Assembly: GCA_964514175.1 (NCBI GenBank)
Contig: CAZEPQ010000011.1
Coordinates: 1-26,761, forward strand
Length of the DNA stretch: 26,761 bases
DNA from: HGM13006 sp964514175
GTDB taxonomy: Bacteria > Bacillota > Clostridia > Oscillospirales > Oscillospiraceae
Direction: 5' to 3'
Shown: piece after piece, positions 22,853-26,761 of the stretch
How the letters are laid out: every line of letters begins with the position of its first letter
Position numbering within the stretch: position 1 is the first letter of the stretch
Made by a program: the position numbers and the translations under genes
Notes under the pieces: model-generated
Databases searched by the model: none
What the model was told of the DNA's origin: nothing
Seen by the model: only the letters and a program-made list of their open reading frames with translations

Positions 22853-24325
22853 TTGAACAGCATCTATGAAGAGATCGGGCGCAGAACCGATGGAAATATA
22901 TATCTGGCGGTGGCTGGGCCGGTACGTACCGGAAAATCCACCTTTGTCAAGCGGTTCATGGAGGAACTGGTGATCCCATCCATCGACAATGTCTATCACC
23001 GGGAACGGGCCAGGGACGAGCTTCCCCAGAGCGGTTCCGGCAGGACCATCACCACATCAGAGCCCAAATTCATCCCGGAGCAAGCTGTGGAGATATCCCC
23101 GGATGGAAATACACGGTTGCGGGTCAGGCTCATTGATTCCGTGGGCTACATGGTCCCCGGCGCCATTGGCGCGGAGGAGGACGGTCAGAGCCGCATGGTG
23201 ACAACCCCCTGGGCAGAGCGGGAGATCCCCATGGCGGAGGCTGCGGAACTGGGGACAAGAAAGGTGATGGAGGACCACTGCACCGTGGGGGTCATCGTGA
23301 CTACCGACGGCAGCGTGACGGACATTCCACGGGAAGATTATGTGGAATCCGAGGCACGGTCCATTTTGGACATGCAGAAGACGGGAAAGCCCTTTCTGGT
23401 GGTGCTGAACTGCATGAAGCCGGATTCCCCGGAGGCGAAAAGCCTGGCCCGGCAGTTGGGAGAGCAATACGGTGTGAAAGTGATCCCCATGAACTGCCTG
23501 ATTATGGAGCAGGAGGAAATTCTGGAGCTTTTGCGGCAGCTCCTTTACGAGTTCCCTGTGCAGGAAGTGGATTTCTACTTGCCGGGATGGGTCACGGCTC
23601 TGCCTGAAGAGCATCCCATCAAATCCGGACTATACAGTGCGCTGCTTGAGAAAGCCCAGCATGCGGAGCATCTGCGGGAGGCCAAAAATGTTTTTGAAAC
23701 CATGCCGGAGGGTACCGCTCTGGAACGGATGGAGGTCCGCAGTGTGGAACCGGGCAGCGGTATTGTGGAGGTGAGCCTGCTGTTCCCGGAGCAACTGTTT
23801 TATCAGGTGCTTTCCCAGGAAACAGGGATAGAGATCGCTGACGACGGGGCGCTGATGGAATTTCTCAGGGACATGGCGGAAATCAAACGGGACTATGACC
23901 GAATTTCCGGGGCCCTGGAGCAGGTTCGGGCCACGGGCTACGGTATTGTGATGCCAACTCCGGAGGAAATGAAGCTGGAAGAGCCAGAGATCTTTCGGAA
24001 AAATGGCAGCTACGGTGTGAAGCTCAAGGCCAGCGCTCCCTCCATTCATATGCTTCGGGCGGATATCAACACGGTGCTGACCCCTATGGTGGGGGATGAA
24101 AAGCAGTCGGAGAATATGGTGAATTATCTCCTGTCTGAGTACGAAGGCAGCACGGAAAAGCTCTGGGAAAGCAATATTTTCGGCAAGAGTCTGTTTGAAC
24201 TGGTGAATGAGGGCCTTAATTCTAAGCTCAGCCGTATGCCGGATGACGCAAGAATGAAGATTCGGGACACCATCAGCCGGATCATCAACGAGGGCAGCGG
24301 CGGCCTGATTTGCATTATACTGTAA
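22853..24325 (+). CDS. spoIVA: Stage IV sporulation protein A (spore coat ATPase)
   Basis: A 490-residue ATPase that polymerises on the forespore surface to form the coat basement layer. Walker A GPVRTGKST at 22-30 (K28), the threonine pair T67-T68 in GRTITTSEPKFIPE, and the Walker B-like D95 in RLIDSVGYMVPGA are all present; the G4-like VLNCMKP follows. The middle and C-terminal parts needed for SpoIVM contact and polymerisation are full length, ending GGLICIIL. It starts at TTG 22853 with AGGAGG (22840-22845) 7 nt upstream, 28 nt after the SPOCS-LysM gene, so one operon is likely. It is a strong marker that the organism forms endospores. Confidence 0.97.
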   Translation: MNSIYEEIGRRTDGNIYLAVAGPVRTGKSTFVKRFMEELVIPSIDNVYHRERARDELPQSGSGRTITTSEPKFIPEQAVEISPDGNTRLRVRLIDSVGYMVPGAIGAEEDGQSRMVTTPWAEREIPMAEAAELGTRKVMEDHCTVGVIVTTDGSVTDIPREDYVESEARSILDMQKTGKPFLVVLNCMKPDSPEAKSLARQLGEQYGVKVIPMNCLIMEQEEILELLRQLLYEFPVQEVDFYLPGWVTALPEEHPIKSGLYSALLEKAQHAEHLREAKNVFETMPEGTALERMEVRSVEPGSGIVEVSLLFPEQLFYQVLSQETGIEIADDGALMEFLRDMAEIKRDYDRISGALEQVRATGYGIVMPTPEEMKLEEPEIFRKNGSYGVKLKASAPSIHMLRADINTVLTPMVGDEKQSENMVNYLLSEYEGSTEKLWESNIFGKSLFELVNEGLNSKLSRMPDDARMKIRDTISRIINEGSGGLICIIL

Positions 24326-24330
24326 AAAGA

Positions 24331-24368
24331 TCCCCAGGGATGGTTTTTTGCCATTCCTGGGGAAATTT
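24331..24368. terminator. Bidirectional terminator between spoIVA and the GNAT gene
   Basis: A 13-bp stem TCCCCAGGGATGG/CCATTCCTGGGGA (one wobble) around a 7-nt loop, with AATTTTAT on the + side and, on the minus side, TCTTTTTA. It sits between convergent genes and can serve both. Confidence 0.9.
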
Positions 24369-24889
24369 TATAATGTGATGATGTATTCCTCTTTGCTTGC
24401 TTCACCAACGACAAAGGTTCTTGACAATGCGCCGCCGCAGGCAAGAATTGTTTTTCGGGAACCGATATTGGTAGTATTGCATACCAGCCGAATTTCCCGT
24501 ATACCCGCCTTGGCAGCAAGTCCTAAAGCGGATTGCAGCATTGCGGTGGCATAGCCCTGCCTTCTTGCTGCGGGAACCACACTCAGTCCGATATGGCCGC
24601 TGTTGGCGTAAAATGGGGTCAATGTATGACGGAAGTTGAGGATGCCCACAAGTTCACCACATTCATCCTCTGCAAAATAGGTTTCGGAAGTGCCAAATTT
24701 CGGGTTTGCTGTTTCCGGGGTCAAATTTCGTGTGATGATGTCCAGCCACATTTCGTATGTGTACCTGTCCTGATCCAGTTTATAGCTGCCGGGGATGGTA
24801 CGTTCGCCGTTTTCCAGAAATGCATTTTTGAAGGAAAGAACCTTTGCTTCCATTTCTGGAGTGGGGAAAACGAGATGAATAGATTTCAT
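24368..24889 (-). CDS. GNAT family N-acetyltransferase
   Basis: A 173-residue protein of the GNAT fold. The acetyl-CoA pyrophosphate loop is in IGLSVVPAARRQGYATAML (R-R-Q-G-Y-A), preceded by the strand LVGILNFRHTL and followed by IREIRLVCNTTNIGSRKTILACGG, the usual helix 4 region. Substrate unknown; candidates include amino groups of small molecules or peptides. The start has AAGGAGG (minus strand, 24897-24903) and its own promoter. It is convergent with spoIVA and functionally unlinked to it as far as can be seen. Confidence 0.9.
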   Translation of the reverse strand: MKSIHLVFPTPEMEAKVLSFKNAFLENGERTIPGSYKLDQDRYTYEMWLDIITRNLTPETANPKFGTSETYFAEDECGELVGILNFRHTLTPFYANSGHIGLSVVPAARRQGYATAMLQSALGLAAKAGIREIRLVCNTTNIGSRKTILACGGALSRTFVVGEASKEEYIITL

Positions 24890-24920
24890 GGGGATACCTC
24901 CTTCTTGTAAGATTTAAGGA

Positions 24921-24949
24921 ATTTTAGCATATATTTTGAAACAGTGCAA
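24921..24949 (-). promoter_or_regulatory. Sigma-A promoter of the GNAT gene
   Basis: On the minus strand TTGCAC (24944-24949) and TAAAAT (24921-24926) are 17 bp apart, with an extended -10 TGC immediately before TAAAAT, about 30 bp before the start codon. Confidence 0.7.
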
Positions 24950-24966
24950 TAGTTTCTGAGTATAAT
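24936..24966 (+). promoter_or_regulatory. Weak + strand promoter-like element pointing into the repeat region
   Basis: TTGAAA (24936-24941) and a perfect TATAAT (24961-24966) have a 19-bp spacer, longer than optimal. It overlaps the divergent GNAT promoter and would transcribe the hairpin-rich DNA at 24985-25255. Confidence 0.3.
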
Positions 24967-25062
24967 TATGGGACTGAAGGATGTGTTGGCGCGGGAGCGC
25001 CATAAGCTCCTTGGAGAAGGAGCTGTCAGCGAAGCTGACTGAGGATGGATGCAGGAAGCAGT

Positions 25063-25106
25063 TTGACAACAGAAAGTTTTCGGCAAATACGTACTGCGGC
25101 AGCGGG
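25063..25106 (+). repeat. 45-bp direct repeat, copy 1
   Basis: TTGACAAC at the start, then CGGCAAATACGTACTGC and ending CAGCGGG. It matches copy 2 (25136-25180) except for a few substitutions and a one-base indel in the A-run; the starts are 73 bp apart. Confidence 0.85.
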
Positions 25107-25135
25107 CGCTCAGTGAGCGCCCAGCGGGATGCGGC

Positions 25136-25180
25136 TTGACAACAAAAAAGTCTTCGGCAAATACGTACTGCGACAGCGGG
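25136..25180 (+). repeat. 45-bp direct repeat, copy 2
   Basis: Second copy, with CGGCAAATACGTACTGC intact. The inverse of its CGTACTGC core occurs once more as GCAGTACG at 25246-25253. Confidence 0.85.
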
Positions 25181-25272
25181 TACAGTCATCCGTCCTCGCT
25201 GCGCTCGGCCACCTTCCCCCAGGGGAAGGCAAATCGCCTTCGGCAGCAGTACGGTGAATTTCGGTTTTCCCC

Positions 25273-25301
25273 TTGTATATTTTGCTGTTTTCATGTACAA
25301 T
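25273..25301 (+). promoter_or_regulatory. Promoter of the C_GCAxxG_C_C-gpmI pair
   Basis: TTGTAT (25273-25278) and TACAAT (25296-25301) with a 17-bp spacer, about 33 bp before the start codon and just outside the repeat mosaic. Confidence 0.55.
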
Positions 25302-25333
25302 CACCATGTAAACTTAGACAAGGTGTGATGAAC

Positions 25334-25714
25334 ATGACATATAAAGAAAAAGCCACAGAGCTTCACGAAGCCGGCTGCAACTGCTGTCAGGCGGTGCTGG
25401 GAAGCTGCTGTGCGAAGTTTGGTATGGACGAAGAACTGTCCTACCGTGTGGGCGCTTTCTTTGGCGGCGGTATGCGCCGGGGAGAGGTCTGCGGCGCCGT
25501 TACCGGTGCGTTGATGGCTCTGGGGCTCCGATACGGCGATGAAAATAACCGTAAGAGCACAAAGTCCCTTGCGTTTATGAAGACCTTCCGGGAAGAATTC
25601 GGCGCGCTGCTGTGCAAGGAACTTCTGCCAGATGAGGGCAAAAAGAAGGACCTTTGCCCGGTCTTGATTGAATATTGTGCTGAGTATCTCGAAAAGGAGT
25701 TTGAGAATGAATAA
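25334..25714 (+). CDS. C_GCAxxG_C_C family redox-type protein
   Basis: A 126-residue protein with the family pattern: HEAGCNCCQAVLGSCC at about 12-26, GGGMRRGEVCGAVTGALMALGLRYG in the middle, then FREEFGALLCKELL and LCPVLIEYCAEYL. The spaced cysteines and the glycine-rich GEVCGAVTGA match the C-GCAxxG-C-C family, thought to be redox-active or metal-binding but of unproven function. ATG 25334 (MTYKEKATE) is preferred, 8 nt after AAGGTG; ATG 25328 is two codons earlier, and any longer reading runs into the repeats. Its last 8 nt overlap gpmI, so the two share a transcript. Confidence 0.88.
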   Translation: MTYKEKATELHEAGCNCCQAVLGSCCAKFGMDEELSYRVGAFFGGGMRRGEVCGAVTGALMALGLRYGDENNRKSTKSLAFMKTFREEFGALLCKELLPDEGKKKDLCPVLIEYCAEYLEKEFENE

Positions 25715-26761
25715 ACCTGTTGTACTGGTGGTCATGGACGGCGTTGGCATTGGCGACGGCGGCCCCGGAGATGCGGTAAAGCTGGCCCATACCCCCAACC
25801 TGGATGAACTTCTTTCTACCTGTTCCAATACAAAGCTCAAAGCCCATGGTACTGCCGTGGGTCTGCCCACCGATGATGACATGGGCAACTCCGAGGTGGG
25901 GCATAATACCCTTGGCTGCGGTCAGGTCTATGCCCAGGGCGCAAAGCTGGTGGGAGAGAGCATTGCTTCCGGCAAGATCTTTGCCTCCGCTGCCTGGAAG
26001 GAGCTGACGGTCCATTGTAAAGAAGGGGGCGCCATGCACTTCCTGGGACTGCTCTCTGACGGCAATGTGCATTCCCACATGGATCATCTTTTGGCCCTGT
26101 TGAAGCAGGCGAAGGAAGAGGGAATCAAAAAGGTATTCTGCCACATTCTGCTGGATGGCAGAGATGTGCCTGCAACCTCCGCACTGCAATATGTGGAGCA
26201 GCTTGAAAGTGCGCTCCATCAGCTCAGCGATGACGGCTTCACCGCCATGATCGCCTCCGGCGGCGGACGCATGAATATCACCATGGACCGCTATGAGGCG
26301 GATTGGGATATGGTAAAGCGGGGCTTTGATTGCCACGTCCATGGTATGGCACGCCAGTTCCCGGATGTCAAAACTGCCATTGAGACAGACCGGGCTGAGA
26401 CCGGCTGCATTGACCAGGATCTGAAGGCCTTTGTCGTTGCCAGAGACGGTGAACCTATGGGCAGAATTCAGGCAGGGGACAGCGTGATCCTCTTTAATTT
26501 CCGCGGAGACCGTGCGCTGGAGATCAGCCGGGCCTTCGATGATCCTGATTTTGCTCAGTTTGATCGTGGGGATTTCCGGGATGTGAAGTTTGCCGGTATG
26601 CTGGAATACGATGGGGATGCCCACATTCCTTCCCGGTATCTGGTGGAGCCGCCTTCTATTGAAAATACCCTCACGGAGCTGCTGGTGGATCGGGGCATCA
26701 ACGAATATGCCCTGTCTGAGACCCAGAAGTACGGTCATGTGACCTATTTCTGGAACGGCAA
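25707..26761 (+). CDS. gpmI: 2,3-bisphosphoglycerate-independent phosphoglycerate mutase (3' end outside window)
   Basis: Interconverts 3- and 2-phosphoglycerate in glycolysis using a metal-bound phosphoserine intermediate. About 351 residues are visible of a family usually near 510; the end lies beyond the window. Seen are VVMDGVGIGD with metal ligand D11, the catalytic serine S62 in DDDMGNSEVGHN, LLSDGNVHSHMDH, LLDGRDVPATSA and FNFRGDRALEISRAF. The second metal site near the C-terminus is off the window. ATG 25707 has AAAAGGAG (25691-25698) 8 nt upstream and overlaps the previous gene. The frame is open to the last base. Confidence 0.95.
   Translation, partial: MNKPVVLVVMDGVGIGDGGPGDAVKLAHTPNLDELLSTCSNTKLKAHGTAVGLPTDDDMGNSEVGHNTLGCGQVYAQGAKLVGESIASGKIFASAAWKELTVHCKEGGAMHFLGLLSDGNVHSHMDHLLALLKQAKEEGIKKVFCHILLDGRDVPATSALQYVEQLESALHQLSDDGFTAMIASGGGRMNITMDRYEADWDMVKRGFDCHVHGMARQFPDVKTAIETDRAETGCIDQDLKAFVVARDGEPMGRIQAGDSVILFNFRGDRALEISRAFDDPDFAQFDRGDFRDVKFAGMLEYDGDAHIPSRYLVEPPSIENTLTELLVDRGINEYALSETQKYGHVTYFWNG

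Larger units (their letters stand above)
24985..25255. repeat. Hairpin- and repeat-rich non-coding mosaic (MITE/REP-like)
   Basis: This stretch without a gene holds at least five palindromes: GGCGC/GCGCC (24988-25001), AGCTCCTT/AAGGAGCT (25005-25024), GTCAGC/GCTGAC (25025-25039), GGGCGCT/AGCGCCC (25104-25122) and CCTTCCCC/GGGGAAGG (25212-25229), plus GAAGGC/GCCTTC (25225-25241). GAGGATGGATG (25041-25051) and CATCCGTCCTC (25188-25198) are inverted copies differing at one base, bracketing two direct repeats. This type of palindromic unit is, as I recall it, common between genes of Oscillospirales. No transposase or coding frame is supported. Confidence 0.8.

Noticed and set aside
24985..25255. 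CRISPR array from the repeated 45-bp units
   Set aside because: Only two copies, with a spacer that is itself palindromic and a repeat longer than usual; no cas gene is near.
25136..25333. N-terminal extension of the C_GCAxxG_C_C protein into the repeats
   Set aside because: The extra residues come from hairpin repeats, there is no SD, and a promoter at 25273-25301 lies inside the extension.
25575..26738. 387-codon minus-strand open frame at the right end
   Set aside because: It lies antisense to gpmI, whose + strand frame is open to the window end and carries all expected motifs.

Overview
The window reads as a stretch of core chromosome from an endospore-forming member of the Clostridia, most likely an Oscillospirales/Oscillospiraceae-type gut bacterium. 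The basis is the set of Gram-positive markers (SpoIVA, a SPOCS-LysM protein, RemA, a PASTA kinase with its PP2C phosphatase, CdaA/CdaR), the strong purine-rich Shine-Dalgarno sites with frequent TTG and GTG starts, the moderately GC-rich coding DNA, and a type of palindromic intergenic repeat that I associate with this group. Genus assignment is not possible from the sequence alone. Almost everything is on the + strand; the one supported minus-strand gene is a GNAT acetyltransferase.

Layout. (1) 1-5434: murD (peptidoglycan precursor), a PLP enzyme of the YnbB/methionine gamma-lyase-like family, ispD-ispF (MEP isoprenoid pathway), then a small DUF3343 putative Se/S carrier translationally overlapped with a class V aminotransferase/cysteine desulfurase-like enzyme. 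A perfect 12-bp inverted repeat wraps the start of the DUF3343 gene: the SD lies in the loop, the start codon in the 3' arm, and six Ts follow. (2) 5471-8206: promoter, cdaA-cdaR (cyclic-di-AMP synthesis and its regulator) and an RseC-family membrane protein, closed by a terminator. (3) 8224-10324: promoter, yicC-remA-gmk-rpoZ, hairpin terminator. (4) 10359-21102: priA-def-fmt-rsmB-rlmN-stp(prpC)-prkC-rsgA-thiN, nearly all overlapping or closely spaced, closed by a terminator. Blocks 3 and 4 match the well-known Bacillus-type order yloC-remA-gmk-rpoZ-coaBC-priA-def-fmt-rsmB-rlmN-prpC-prkC-rsgA-rpe-thiN, but coaBC and rpe are missing. (5) 21103-24363: a 51-residue two-helix membrane peptide, then a SipL-like SPOCS-LysM gene directly before spoIVA, with a candidate sigma-E promoter, closed by a bidirectional terminator. 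(6) 24368-26761: the convergent GNAT gene, about 440 bp of non-coding hairpin- and repeat-rich DNA, a C_GCAxxG_C_C redox-type protein, and gpmI cut by the window end.

How the genes fit together. The window combines envelope building (murD, isoprenoids for the lipid carrier), envelope-linked signalling (CdaA/CdaR; PrkC/Stp with extracellular PASTA domains), translation and ribosome maturation (def, fmt, rsmB, rlmN, rsgA, yicC), nucleotide supply and transcription (gmk, rpoZ), replication restart (priA) and spore coat basement assembly (SPOCS-LysM plus SpoIVA). The less conventional parts are the DUF3343/aminotransferase pair with its control-like hairpin, the sipL-like/spoIVA locus with its small membrane protein, and the repeat mosaic at 24985-25255. 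No tRNA, rRNA, CRISPR array, insertion sequence or phage gene was recognised.
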